From JANMAT01 sp031359995 (GTDB lineage Bacteria > Actinomycetota > Acidimicrobiia > Acidimicrobiales > Ilumatobacteraceae): a stretch of 43,002 nucleotides of DNA. How positions within the stretch are numbered: the stretch's first letter is position 1; the number at the start of each line of letters is the position of its first letter. The stretch spans positions 1 to 43,002 of the forward strand of contig JANMAT010000189.1 in the NCBI GenBank assembly GCA_031359995.1, read 5' to 3'. Below, one piece after another: positions 16,701 to 24,182 of the stretch. A model generated the notes under the pieces. The model saw nothing but the letters and a program-made list of their open reading frames with translations. It ran no database searches and was not told the origin of the DNA. A program made the position numbers and the translations under genes.

Positions 16701-17480
16701 ATCGCCGCGTTCGAGGCCGTCGGCCACGACCACTCCCTCGGTGTGGCGCTCGTGAACCACGCGATCACGCTGATGCACGGCGGTGACTGGGATGGCTCCC
16801 TCGCGCTCTACTCGCGCGCCGCCGGCGTGCTGGCCCGCACCGGCGATGCGGTGGCGGTCGCCATCGCCGAGCTGAACCCTGGGTTCCTCCTGCTACGTCA
16901 GGGCCGCCCGGCCGAGGCCGACGCGCTCGCGGTGCGCGCACTGCAGGTGCTCGATGCCGCCGGGAGCGTCGGTCTCGCCGGCTACGCCCGTCAGCTCCGG
17001 GGTCGGGTGGCGGCCGCCGAGGGACGCTTCGCCGACGCAACCGAGCTGATGGCGCTGGCCCGCGAGGCGTTCGTCGCCGTCGACGACGAGATGATGGCGG
17101 TCGACTGCGACATCGCGGCCCTCGAACAGCTGCTGTGGGAAGGTCGGGCCGACGACGCCGCGACCTTGGTGATCATGTTGCGGGCGCGGGTGCGGGCCAA
17201 AGCCGAGACCACGGAGGTCGTCATGTTCGGGCTTCTCGCCGGTCTGGCCGCGGCGCGCACCGGTCGGATGACGGCGGCGGTGACCGAGGTCGGCGATGCG
17301 CTCGCCGCCGCTTGCGACCACGGGCTGCCGTACCAGGAGCTGAGGTGCCTCGACGCGCTCCTGGAGATCGAGCGGGCGGGCGGACCACCGGCGCCGGCCG
17401 ACAGCGGGGCGCGGCGTGCCGTGCTGGCGCGCCGGCTCGGACTGGTCGAGCCCGGCGATGCCGGCCCAGGGGATGCGTAG
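13701..17480 (+). CDS. Soluble-adenylyl-cyclase-like protein: two cyclase domains, P-loop ATPase-like region, TPR-type repeats
   Basis: A 1259-residue protein with the domain order of soluble adenylyl cyclase. The first class III cyclase domain (about 26-175) keeps both metal-binding Asp residues, Asp33 in LADLSGFT and Asp83 in GFAGDAALVWF, but has Arg and Gly where catalysis normally needs Asn and Arg. The second (about 246-390) lacks the metal Asps but keeps Asn366 and Arg370 (GDAANVAARA). A Pro-rich linker (200-208) joins them. The ATPase-like region starts near 440; its Walker A reads GEPGMGGTE (462-470) without the Lys, while Walker B (WILVVDGID) is present. From about 800 on, Ala/Leu/Arg-rich helical repeats look TPR-like. 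The GTG start overlaps the lipoprotein stop. Intramolecular cAMP synthesis is inferred, not shown. Confidence 0.85.
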   Translation: MRPDFASRLAIGWLADAEPVPWRELHGTAVLADLSGFTGLTEALAVRGAEGAEVLHRALTVCFASLLEPSVRAGGDIIGFAGDAALVWFDGDGHHERALSSALAMPARLAQLPAAVTGGKRLRVSVGAHTGTMTAVLAGSDQRMMVLCGPAMRTLVGLESAAAPGQVLVSRALADRLTTGWRTEASGPGFVARRRGAAPTPPPPPAPATTIAAVDDRGGAVERAATLLSPAVRALMNDDVAIADHRAVSVGFLAVPGLDELLATGGPAALHAALEHVADVVSHITRELGVSWLDVDSGAGAVKFLLASGAPHAVDDDEGRLLVALRRILDTSEVPLRAGAQRGRLFAGSLGVPGRRGFTLLGDAANVAARALGLAGERELVVADGLGVATRPTVHAVALGAIELKNRREPVAMWRVAEVHVRHGGPAAVAVAAGRGEERDRIVGAWKRTVDGGPGREIVVVGEPGMGGTELLAEVADLAGGAASVVAPDTYRQQLPYGTIVTVVEHLWATAGAPTGPSAGGSTSSDAVAWLLSFVAAIPAEMIGWLADADAALRQQVRADDIDPTSTVRRSRLALAALIEAAAPTPWILVVDGIDSVDDASRAIIQQLGARAGERRWLVLVATAARPDAAAAASGGTQDLVVLSPLDDAAATHLVLEIQPRLRADQVGRIVAAGKGNPFVLRELARHPDDPHLPDTLERAAVAQLDALPTGMRGLVRDASTFGSTIPLTLAAMVLGRPELAEPDSWEAARAVLRPGPPGTVVFRHDALREAAHRALLFERRRRLHSAIADALAGTPDGDPAVLARHLEEAGRTREAFPLAAAAGRAALAAGALVEAHDLLARAARMARIVDRPARGGLLMDQGDALLRLGDLPAAERAFAAAARALDDPLDHGRLCSHRADVALRGARWRSARTWVRKGLTLTAPLGDAAAAVRVALLVADVTALLPLAKVAEARRVADDALAAALVTGDRYLEGRAHQHLEMVCSTVAPLEARRHAEAAIAAFEAVGHDHSLGVALVNHAITLMHGGDWDGSLALYSRAAGVLARTGDAVAVAIAELNPGFLLLRQGRPAEADALAVRALQVLDAAGSVGLAGYARQLRGRVAAAEGRFADATELMALAREAFVAVDDEMMAVDCDIAALEQLLWEGRADDAATLVIMLRARVRAKAETTEVVMFGLLAGLAAARTGRMTAAVTEVGDALAAACDHGLPYQELRCLDALLEIERAGGPPAPADSGARRAVLARRLGLVEPGDAGPGDA

Positions 17481-17485
17481 GGCGC

Positions 17486-17513
17486 GCCGCTGAGCGGACG
17501 GCGCTCAGACGGC
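17486..17513. terminator. Bidirectional hairpin between cyclase-like and TetR genes
   Basis: CTGAGCG (17490-17496) pairs with CGCTCAG (17502-17508) around a 5-base loop, and GCCG/CGGC extend the stem outward with one bulged base. It lies in the 24-base gap of two convergent genes and overlaps the TetR stop codon. It has no T tract, as is common for GC-rich actinobacterial terminators. Confidence 0.5.
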
Positions 17514-18113
17514 GAGGCCGTGCAGCACCATCGCCACCGCCTGGTCGGCCACCGCGTCGGCGGTGAAGCCGCGGCCGGCCTGGTACCACTCGGCGGTCCA
17601 GTTGAGGGCACCGAGCACGAGCATGCGGGCCACGAACGGGTCGATGCCGGCGCGCAGCTCGCCGGCGTCGACGGCGGCGCCGATGAGGTCGTTCCAATAG
17701 GCGCCGTAGGAGCGCTGCTCGACCAGGTGCTCCTTGAACACCTCGGGCGGCACCTGGCCCACGATGCGGGCCTGGGCCGAGGAGTAGTCGCTGATCTCGA
17801 GCACGGCGGTGGTGTGGGCGCGGATCGCCGCGGCCAGCCGGTCGAGCGGTGTGGTGGCCGCCGGCAGGGCGTCGACCGAGGCGCGCACGTGGTCCCATGC
17901 CCGCTGGATGCCGAGGTGCAGGATCTCGGCCACCAGTTCCTCGCGCCCGGCGAAGTGGTAGTAGAGGCTGCCGGTCTGGATGCCGGCCAGCTCGGCGATG
18001 TCGCTGAGGCGGGCGTTGGCGTACCCCTGCTCGCGGAACACCTTGGCCGCCGCGTCGAGGATGCGCTGGCGCGTGCGCTCCGACTTCGTCTGCGGTTCGG
18101 CCATCGCCGCCAT
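17505..18113 (-). CDS. TetR-family transcriptional regulator
   Basis: A 202-residue regulator. The N-terminal helix-turn-helix (about 14-60) reads RQRILDAAAKVFREQGYANA then LSDIAELAGIQTGSLYYHFAGREELVAEIL, here cited in pieces, which is a textbook TetR signature. The C-terminal ligand domain has the helix-rich form seen in regulators of fatty-acid or CoA-thioester metabolism, with WNDLIGAAVDAGELR. The start is ATG at 18113 (alternative 18104); the open frame continues upstream through repeat DNA but carries no family similarity. It lies on the same strand 255 bases downstream of the acyl-CoA dehydrogenase gene and probably regulates that gene or a related acyl-CoA pathway; the ligand is unknown. 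Confidence 0.9.
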   Translation of the reverse strand: MAAMAEPQTKSERTRQRILDAAAKVFREQGYANARLSDIAELAGIQTGSLYYHFAGREELVAEILHLGIQRAWDHVRASVDALPAATTPLDRLAAAIRAHTTAVLEISDYSSAQARIVGQVPPEVFKEHLVEQRSYGAYWNDLIGAAVDAGELRAGIDPFVARMLVLGALNWTAEWYQAGRGFTADAVADQAVAMVLHGLAV

Positions 18114-18155
18114 CTTGCCACCCGCGCCGCCCGACACCCGAGCCTGTTGTGGCAC

Positions 18156-18201
18156 TTGTTGCGCGGGCCGGCGCCGGCGCGTGGTTCGCGCGAACAGAGC
18201 G
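18156..18201. repeat. Dispersed hairpin repeat, copy 1
   Basis: A 46-base unit that opens TTGTTGCGCGGGCCGGCGCC and closes TTCGCGCGAACAGAGCG. The arms TTGCGCG and CGCGCGAA can pair with one mismatch, and the interior holds the self-complementary GGCGCC. It matches copy 2 at 41 of 46 bases without gaps. It lies between the TetR gene and the upstream acyl-CoA dehydrogenase gene. Confidence 0.65.
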
Positions 18202-18237
18202 CGGCGGGCGGTGGCACGGCGGCGCGCCGGCCGCGTC

Positions 18238-18283
18238 TTGTTGCGCGGGCCGGCGCCCGTGCGGGTTTCGCGCAAACAGAGCG
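18238..18283. repeat. Dispersed hairpin repeat, copy 2
   Basis: A 46-base unit starting with the same 20 bases as copy 1 and ending TTTCGCGCAAACAGAGCG. Its arms TTGCGCG (18241-18247) and CGCGCAA (18269-18275) are exact reverse complements. The offset from copy 1 is 82 bases in the same orientation. Confidence 0.65.
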
Positions 18284-18331
18284 ACCGGCGAGCGAGCGAC
18301 CGACGGGCGGCGCGGGTCGGCTTGCGCGGGC

Positions 18332-18346
18332 CGGCGGTCGCGGTGG
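18332..18346. repeat. Truncated third copy of the dispersed hairpin repeat
   Basis: TTGCGCGGGCCGGCG is identical to the left part of copies 1 and 2, offset 91 bases from copy 2. The right arm has decayed (GTGGTTGGGACGCGG follows). It ends 23 bases before the stop codon of the acyl-CoA dehydrogenase. Confidence 0.4.
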
Positions 18347-18368
18347 TTGGGACGCGGGCCGCGATCGC

Positions 18369-19610
18369 TCAGACCGGCAGGTCGCCCGTGGCCGTGCGTG
18401 TGGTGCCGTGGCTGGTGAACGCCTTGATGGTGTTCTCGGCGATGCGCATCTGGTGGATCTCGTCGGCGCCGTCGGCGAAGCGGGCCCAGCGGGCGTGCTG
18501 CATCATGCTGGCCAGCGGCGTGTCGGTCGAGTAGCCGAGCGCACCGTGCACCTGGATGGAGCGGTCGATGATGCGGTTCAGGCTGTTGGCCACGAAGTGC
18601 TTGGCCATCGACACCTCGGTGCGGAAGTCGTCGCCCCGGTCGATCTTGTAGGCGGCGTGCAGCACCATGAGCTTGCACTGGTAGAGCTCCATGGCCGAAT
18701 CGGCGATGAGCCACTGGATGCCCTGCTTCTCGGCCAGCAGCGAGCCGTGGCTGAAGCGCTTGAGCGACCGGTCGACCATCATGTCGAGGGCGGTCTCGGC
18801 CTGGGCGATCCAGCGCATGCAGTGGGCCAGGCGGGCCGGGCCGAGCCGGTACTGGCCGAGCCGGTGGCCGTTGCCGCGCCCACCGAGGACCTGGCTGTCG
18901 TTCACCCGCAGGTCGGTGATCACGATCTCGCTGTGGCCGGCGGGGCCGTGCATGGTGGCGACCTCGCGGACGTTGTTCCAGCCGTCGGTGGGCAGGTCGA
19001 TGATGAACGCCGTGTTGGCGCCGCGCGACCCTTCGGGCACATCCGCCTCGGTGCGGGCGATGAGGATGGCGAACCGGGCCCGGTCGGCGTTCGAGATGAA
19101 CCACTTGTGGCCGTTGATCACCCACTCGTCGCCGTCCTTCACCGCGTGGGTCTTGATGAGGGTGGGGTCGGAGCCGGCCACCTCGGGCTCGGTCATCGCG
19201 AAGCACGACGACGCGCGGCCCTCGCACAGGGGCTCGAGGTACTTCTTCTTCTGCTCGTCGGTGGCCCAGTGCAGCAGCGTGTGCATGTTGCCTTCGTCGG
19301 GCGCCTGGCAGTTGAGCACCCAGGGGCCCACGCGGGCCTTGGCCGCTTCGGCCTGAACCATGGCCAGCGCCACGTGGCCGAGGCCCATGCCGCCCCACTC
19401 CTTCGGCATGTGGGGGAGCCACAGGCCCGCCTCGTATGCGGCTTTGCGCAGGCCGACCAGCGTGCCGATGTAGTCCTTGCGCTCCTCGCCGGTCATCTCG
19501 TCGCGGTGACCGAACGGTTCCATGGCCGGCTTGATCGTGCCGTCCACGAAGTCGCGGACGCGCTCACGGATCTCCTGGTGCTCGGGTGCGAGTGTGAAGT
19601 CGATGGCCAT
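18369..19610 (-). CDS. Acyl-CoA dehydrogenase
   Basis: A 413-residue FAD enzyme that oxidises an acyl-CoA to the enoyl-CoA. It starts MAIDFTLAPEHQEIRERVRDF; the frame is open upstream but similarity begins here. The flavin-binding loop is FAMTEPEVAGSDPT followed by INGHKWFISNAD; the C-terminal helices include IQVHGALGYSTDTPLASMMQHAR and the closing IHQMRIAENTIKAF. These features resemble the ACAD10/11-type subgroup, which acts on long or branched, sometimes hydroxylated, acyl-CoAs; this assignment is tentative. It lies upstream of the TetR gene on the same strand and faces the flavin monooxygenase across a 94-base gap. No electron-transfer flavoprotein gene is present in the window. Confidence 0.92.
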   Translation of the reverse strand: MAIDFTLAPEHQEIRERVRDFVDGTIKPAMEPFGHRDEMTGEERKDYIGTLVGLRKAAYEAGLWLPHMPKEWGGMGLGHVALAMVQAEAAKARVGPWVLNCQAPDEGNMHTLLHWATDEQKKKYLEPLCEGRASSCFAMTEPEVAGSDPTLIKTHAVKDGDEWVINGHKWFISNADRARFAILIARTEADVPEGSRGANTAFIIDLPTDGWNNVREVATMHGPAGHSEIVITDLRVNDSQVLGGRGNGHRLGQYRLGPARLAHCMRWIAQAETALDMMVDRSLKRFSHGSLLAEKQGIQWLIADSAMELYQCKLMVLHAAYKIDRGDDFRTEVSMAKHFVANSLNRIIDRSIQVHGALGYSTDTPLASMMQHARWARFADGADEIHQMRIAENTIKAFTSHGTTRTATGDLPV

Positions 19611-19638
19611 GACGAGCGTCCCCCAGACGGTGCAGGGT

Positions 19639-19652
19639 CCCGAATGTACGGG
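19639..19652. promoter_or_regulatory. Candidate operator in a divergent promoter region
   Basis: CCCGAATGTACGGG has perfect CCCG/CGGG arms around a 6-base centre. It lies 29 bases before the acyl-CoA dehydrogenase start and 53 bases before the flavin monooxygenase start. It could be a site for the nearby TetR protein, but the dyad is short. Confidence 0.25.
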
Positions 19653-19704
19653 CTCGGCGCGGGTCGTGCGAGCGGTGCGGTGTCGCGCACGCGATGATGC
19701 GCCG

Positions 19705-20886
19705 ATGAGGATCGCCATCGTGGGGGCGGGCATCGGCGGGCTGGCGGCCGCGGTGGCCCTGCAGCGCGTCGGGGCCGAGGTCGTCGTGTTCGAGCAGGCG
19801 TCCGCCCTGGGCGAGGTCGGCGCCGGCATCCAGATGACGCCGAACGCGGTGCGGGTCCTCGACCGGCTCGGGCTCGGTGCCGGGCTCCACGCCGTGGGCG
19901 TGCAGCCCGCGCGCACCGACAGCCGGCGGTGGCGCGACTTCTCGGTGATCGGGAGCCAACCGCTCGACGAGGCGTTCGTAGCCAGGTTCGGCCACCCGTG
20001 GTACACGGTGCACCGGGCCGAGCTGCACGCGCTGCTCGTCGGTTCGCTCGACGGCGGCGTCGTGCAGACCGATCGCCGTCTCACCGGGCTCGACGACACC
20101 GGACCCGCCGTGCGGCTCACCTTCGCCGACGGCCGCACGGCCACGGCCGACGCCGTGCTCGGCGCCGATGGCATCCACTCACAGGTGCAGGCCGAGCTGT
20201 TCGGCCCGTCCCGCCCCCATTTCACGGGCAACACGGCGTTCCGGGGGCTCGTGCCGGCCGACGAGGTCGCCGACCTCGGCATCCCGGTCACCACCAACGG
20301 CGTGCTCGGTCCCGATCGCCACTTCGTGTGCTACTACGTGGCGTCCGGCCAGCTGTTGAACTGGGTTGCCATCGCGCCGAGCAAATCGTGGACGGTGGAG
20401 TCGTGGACCGCTCCGGCCAGTGTGGACGATGCCCTCGCCGAGTACGACGGCTGGGCGCCGGTGGTGCGCCGGCTGATCTCGATGGCGGGGCATGCCGGGC
20501 GCACCGTGTACCGCTGGGCGCTCAACGACCGGGACCCGCTCCCCGAGTGGGGCCGTGGCCGGGTCACGCTCCTGGGCGACGCCGCCCATCCGATGCTGCC
20601 GTTCCTGGCTCAGGGCGCGGCCCAGGCGATCGAGGACGCCGCGGTGCTGGCCCGCTGCGTCGAACGAGTCGCCGACCTGCCCACCGCGCTGCGCACGTAC
20701 GAAAGCCTGCGGCGTGAGCGGACGGCGCGCGTGCAACTGGGGGCGCGCCGCAACAGCGTCGTGTTCCACCTGCCCGACGGGCCAGAGCAGGCCGCCCGTG
20801 ATGCCCGCCTGGCCGAACCCGCCGACATCCATCCGAACGCGTGGATCTTCGGCTACGACGCCGACGAGGCCACGGCCCATCTGTAG
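19705..20886 (+). CDS. FAD-dependent aromatic hydroxylase (salicylate hydroxylase-like)
   Basis: A 393-residue group A flavin monooxygenase. The N terminus MRIAIVGAGIGGLAAAVAL holds the GxGxxG FAD site; GADGIHS (about 154-160) is the DG motif contacting FAD and NAD(P)H, and LLGDAAHPMLPFLAQGA (Asp292) is the second FAD motif. This set and the spacing resemble salicylate and 3-hydroxybenzoate hydroxylases. The predicted reaction is NAD(P)H-dependent hydroxylation of an aromatic acid. The ATG at 19705 is chosen because the FAD motif begins immediately after it. The next gene, a CocE/S15-like hydrolase, starts 8 bases after its stop, so the two probably share a transcript. Confidence 0.88.
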   Translation: MRIAIVGAGIGGLAAAVALQRVGAEVVVFEQASALGEVGAGIQMTPNAVRVLDRLGLGAGLHAVGVQPARTDSRRWRDFSVIGSQPLDEAFVARFGHPWYTVHRAELHALLVGSLDGGVVQTDRRLTGLDDTGPAVRLTFADGRTATADAVLGADGIHSQVQAELFGPSRPHFTGNTAFRGLVPADEVADLGIPVTTNGVLGPDRHFVCYYVASGQLLNWVAIAPSKSWTVESWTAPASVDDALAEYDGWAPVVRRLISMAGHAGRTVYRWALNDRDPLPEWGRGRVTLLGDAAHPMLPFLAQGAAQAIEDAAVLARCVERVADLPTALRTYESLRRERTARVQLGARRNSVVFHLPDGPEQAARDARLAEPADIHPNAWIFGYDADEATAHL

Positions 20887-20893
20887 GAGCGCG

Positions 20894-22876
20894 GTGGCCG
20901 ACATCGAGGTCGTGGAGACCGAGTGGATCACGCTGCCCGACGGCACCCGGCTGGCGGCGCGCCTGTGGCTACCGGCGAACGCACGCCGTGAGCCGGTCCC
21001 CGCGGTGCTCGAGTACCTGCCCTACCGGCGGCGTGACGGGACGGCGGCGCGCGACGAGTCGACCTACCCGGTGTTCGCCCGGGCGGGCTACGCCGGGGTG
21101 CGGGTCGACCTGCGCGGCAGCGGCGACTCCGACGGCATCTACGACGACGAGTACTCCGAGACCGAGTTGCGCGACGCGTGCGACGTGATCGCGTGGATCG
21201 CCGCCCAACCGTGGTGCAGCGGTGCCGTGGGCATGATGGGCATCAGCTGGGGTGGCTTCAACGCGCTGCAGGTCGCGGCCAAGCGCCCACCGGCACTGAA
21301 GGCGGTGATCTCGCTGGCGTCGTCGGTCGACCGCTACAACGACGACATCCACTACCGCGACGGCTGCCACCTGGGCGCCCATCTGTCGTGGGCCACCACC
21401 GTGCTCGGCTACATCGCCCGTCCGCCCGATGCGGCCGTGGTGGGGGAGCGGTGGCGGGCCATGTGGCACGCGCGCCTCGACGCTCTGGAGCCGGCCAGCC
21501 TGCGGTGGATGGCCCACCAGCGCCGTGATGCCTTCTGGCAGCGCGGGTCCATCGGCGACGACTTCGCCGCGGTGCAGGTGCCGGCACTGGTGATCGCCGG
21601 CTGGGCCGACGGCTACCGCAACACGCCGGGCAAGGCGGTCGATGGGCTCGGTCCGCCGAGCACGGCGCTGACCGGTCCGTGGATCCACAAGTACCCGCAC
21701 GTCGCGTTGCCCCGACCCCGCGTCGACTTCCACGCCGAAGCGATCCGGTGGTGGGACCGTTGGCTGGGCGGCATCGACAACGGCGCCGACGCCGTGCCCG
21801 AGCAGCGGGCGTACCTCAGCGAGGGCGTGCGGCCGGGCGAGCGGGCCGAGCGGGAGCAGGGCCGGTGGGTGGCTCGATCGCGCCGCCACGGCGATGCGAG
21901 TGAACTTCGGTTGTACCTCGGCTCCGACGCCAGCCTGGGGCGGGCACCGGCGGCCGGGCGAACCGTGGTCGTCGACACGTCGGCCACGTGCGGGGCCGAC
22001 GGTGGCGTGTTCTTCGTGGTCGACCCCGAGTACGAGTTGCCGGGCGACCAGCGCACCGACGACGCCGCGTCGGTGGTGTTCGAGACCGCGCCGCTCGCCG
22101 AACATGTCGACGTGCTCGGGAGGTCGTGCCTGCGCGTCACCGTGGCCCTCGACCAACCCCAGGGCAACCTGTTCGCCCGCCTCGTCGATGTGCACCCCGA
22201 CGGGGTCGGCGAGCGCGTGGCACTGGGAATGCTGAACCTGTCGCACCGCGATGGCAACGCCGCACCGGTACCGATGGCACCGGGCGTGGCCGAGCCGATC
22301 GAGCTGTGGCTCGACGACGTCGGCTACCGCTTCCTCGCCGGCCACCGCATCCGCCTGGCGGTGTCCACCGCCTACTTCCCGACGGTGCTCCCACCCCCGG
22401 TGCCGGCGCGGGCCACGCTCGTCGTGGGCGACGCCACGCTGAGCCTGCCCACGCCGACCGATCTCGTACGGGTCGACCTGCCGGAGCCGCCCGACGGTCT
22501 GCTGCCGGTGTACGAGCAGCACCTGGCGGGCGGTGCGTCGCACGACGTGGTGCGCTTGGCCGACGGGCGCACCGTCACCACGCGGCGCCACCGCGACACC
22601 GGTGAGGTCGTGCACCCGACCAACGCCATGGTGTGGCGCGAGGTGCACGACAGCACCGCGACCATCAGCGACCACGACCCCACCGGCTTCGAATGCGTGG
22701 AGGAGCTCACGGTGATGCGCCGGCGCGACGGTGTGGAGACGCGCGCCGTCGCCCGCGGTCGGCTCACGGCCACACCCGACGTGTGGCGGGTGGAGGCGTC
22801 GATCGTGGCCCACGAGGGCGACGCCCTCGTCTTCGAGCGTCGATGGCAGCAGGACATCGCCCGCGACCACATGTGA
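20894..22876 (+). CDS. CocE/NonD-type alpha/beta hydrolase (peptidase S15 family)
   Basis: A 660-residue serine hydrolase. The nucleophile elbow is GISWGGF with Ser118; the likely acid is Asp239 in GWADGYRN and the base His265 in GPWIHKYPH. The segments EYLPYRRRDG and VDLRGSGDSDG are typical of the family. The C-terminal half (about 370-560) is the jelly-roll domain of X-Pro dipeptidyl peptidase/cocaine esterase-like enzymes, with FLAGHRIRLAVSTAYFPT. The GTG start at 20894 is preceded by TAGGAG, which includes the stop codon of the upstream hydroxylase. The enzyme may act on an ester or amide; the substrate is unknown. It converges on the ketosynthase gene. Confidence 0.9.
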   Translation: MADIEVVETEWITLPDGTRLAARLWLPANARREPVPAVLEYLPYRRRDGTAARDESTYPVFARAGYAGVRVDLRGSGDSDGIYDDEYSETELRDACDVIAWIAAQPWCSGAVGMMGISWGGFNALQVAAKRPPALKAVISLASSVDRYNDDIHYRDGCHLGAHLSWATTVLGYIARPPDAAVVGERWRAMWHARLDALEPASLRWMAHQRRDAFWQRGSIGDDFAAVQVPALVIAGWADGYRNTPGKAVDGLGPPSTALTGPWIHKYPHVALPRPRVDFHAEAIRWWDRWLGGIDNGADAVPEQRAYLSEGVRPGERAEREQGRWVARSRRHGDASELRLYLGSDASLGRAPAAGRTVVVDTSATCGADGGVFFVVDPEYELPGDQRTDDAASVVFETAPLAEHVDVLGRSCLRVTVALDQPQGNLFARLVDVHPDGVGERVALGMLNLSHRDGNAAPVPMAPGVAEPIELWLDDVGYRFLAGHRIRLAVSTAYFPTVLPPPVPARATLVVGDATLSLPTPTDLVRVDLPEPPDGLLPVYEQHLAGGASHDVVRLADGRTVTTRRHRDTGEVVHPTNAMVWREVHDSTATISDHDPTGFECVEELTVMRRRDGVETRAVARGRLTATPDVWRVEASIVAHEGDALVFERRWQQDIARDHM

Positions 22877-22901
22877 ACGCTCAGCGGTGCGGCCGGCGCG
22901 G

Positions 22902-23888
22902 TCATCCGGTGGCGGCGGCGGGTCCCAACCGGGGGGTGCGCACCACCTGGGCGGCGAAGGCGAACCCGCCGCCGAAGCCGAACAGCAGGGCGTGACGGTC
23001 GGCCGGCAACCGGCCGGCGTTCCACCACTTGGCGAACCCGAGCGGGATGCTGGCGGCCGAGGTGTTGCCCGACTCGATCACATCGGTGACGACGATGCGG
23101 TCGGTGAGCCCGAGCTGTTCGGCGATGGGCTCGATGATGCGCAGGTTGGCCTGGTGGGTGATGAGCACCGCGATGTCGTCGAGGGAGAGCCCGGCCAGCG
23201 CCACGGCGCGGCGCGCGTGCTCGGCGCCGCGGCTCAGCGCCCACCGGTACACGGCGCGACCCTCTTGGGCGAACGTGTTGGAAGGTGGCTGGATGCGCAC
23301 GGCGTTGACCAGGTCGGGCGCCGAGCCCCATGCCACGGGGCCGATGTCGGCGGTGTCGGAGCGCTCGATCACCATGGCGCCGGCGCCGTCGGCGGTGAGC
23401 ACGCACGTGGTGCGGTCGTTCCAGTCGGTGAACGCGGTGAGCTTCTCGGCGCCGATGACGAGCGCCCGGTGGGCGGTGCCGGCCTTGATGGTCATGTCGG
23501 CCAGGGCCAGGGCGTGGACGAACCCGGAGCAGGCGACGTTGATGTCGATGATCGCCGGGCCGCTCATGCCGAGCGTGGCCGACACCGTGCCGGCCACGTT
23601 GGGGGAGCGCTGCTCGGCCGTGGTGCTGGCCACGATCACGAAGTCGATGGTGTCCGGCGCGGCACCGGCGTGGGCCAGGGCGTCACGGGCGGCGGCGATG
23701 GCCAGGGTCGGCACCGTCTCGTCGTCGCCGGCGACGCGGCGGGTGACGATGCCGGTGCGGGACCGGATCCACTCGTCGCTGGTATCGACCTTCTCGGCGA
23801 TCTCGTCGTTGGTGACCACCCGCGCGGGTTGGGCGTGGCCGAGCCCGATGATCGTCGATCCGGCTGCGGCATGTTCGGCGGCAGGCAT
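22902..23888 (-). CDS. fabH: 3-oxoacyl-ACP synthase III (FabH-like)
   Basis: A 328-residue thiolase-fold enzyme that condenses an acyl-CoA starter with malonyl-ACP. The catalytic triad is visible: Cys120 in NVACSGF, His245 in THQANLR and Asn275 in SGNTSAAS. The opening segments DEWIRSRTGI and ADGAGAMVIE also match FabH. The protein has normal length. No acpP, fabD, fabF or plsX gene lies beside it, so it may be a solitary copy serving branched starters or secondary metabolism instead of the main fatty-acid cluster. In principle it could use isobutyryl- or isovaleryl-CoA from the branched-chain dehydrogenase at 38.7-42.1 kb; this is an inference. Confidence 0.9.
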   Translation of the reverse strand: MPAAEHAAAGSTIIGLGHAQPARVVTNDEIAEKVDTSDEWIRSRTGIVTRRVAGDDETVPTLAIAAARDALAHAGAAPDTIDFVIVASTTAEQRSPNVAGTVSATLGMSGPAIIDINVACSGFVHALALADMTIKAGTAHRALVIGAEKLTAFTDWNDRTTCVLTADGAGAMVIERSDTADIGPVAWGSAPDLVNAVRIQPPSNTFAQEGRAVYRWALSRGAEHARRAVALAGLSLDDIAVLITHQANLRIIEPIAEQLGLTDRIVVTDVIESGNTSAASIPLGFAKWWNAGRLPADRHALLFGFGGGFAFAAQVVRTPRLGPAAATG

Positions 23889-23919
23889 CGCTCTCCGACG
23901 CTAGTCCGGCCGCCAGCGG

Positions 23920-23973
23920 GCACGGTTCCGTTTTCGCACCCTGCCTCGGCGGTCGGGAGCACGGTTTCGCACC
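23920..23973. repeat. Pair of short direct repeats upstream of fabH
   Basis: GCACGGTT then TTTCGCACC (23920-23940) and the compact GCACGGTTTCGCACC (23959-23973) share both halves; the first has a 4-base insertion. They lie 32-85 bases upstream of the fabH start and may be regulator sites. The rest of the 294-base gap (23974-24182) shows GC-rich dyads but no convincing gene. Confidence 0.3.
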
Positions 23974-24182
23974 AACGGCGCCTTCGGGAAGGATCGGGCC
24001 ATGATCCGGCCGATCACCGGCTCGTCTCGACGGGCACGGCCAACGGCCCGCCCGGGCGCCGGACCGGACCGGCACCTGCTTGAACCGGGCAGCGAAAGCG
24101 TTGCTGGAGAACGTGTGCGCTGCCCAGAAAACTGGCGCCGGCCCCGGGAGGCCCGATGGGCGGGCATGTGGGAAGCGCCGGA

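Noticed and set aside
13197..16778. A 1193-codon minus-strand open frame opposite the cyclase-like gene
   Set aside because: It is an antisense shadow caused by high GC. Its translation is His/Arg/Gly-rich without any motif, whereas the opposite strand has clear cyclase and Walker motifs.
18156..18346. CRISPR array
   Set aside because: Only two full units with unequal spacing, no unique spacers of constant length, and no cas gene. The units are palindromic hairpins shared with a site 20 kb away.
23974..24182. Possible small RNA or gene remnant in the gap between the unknown protein and fabH
   Set aside because: There are GC-rich dyads such as GGGCCATGATCCGGCC but no promoter-terminator pair, no coding signature and no known RNA fold that I can recognise.
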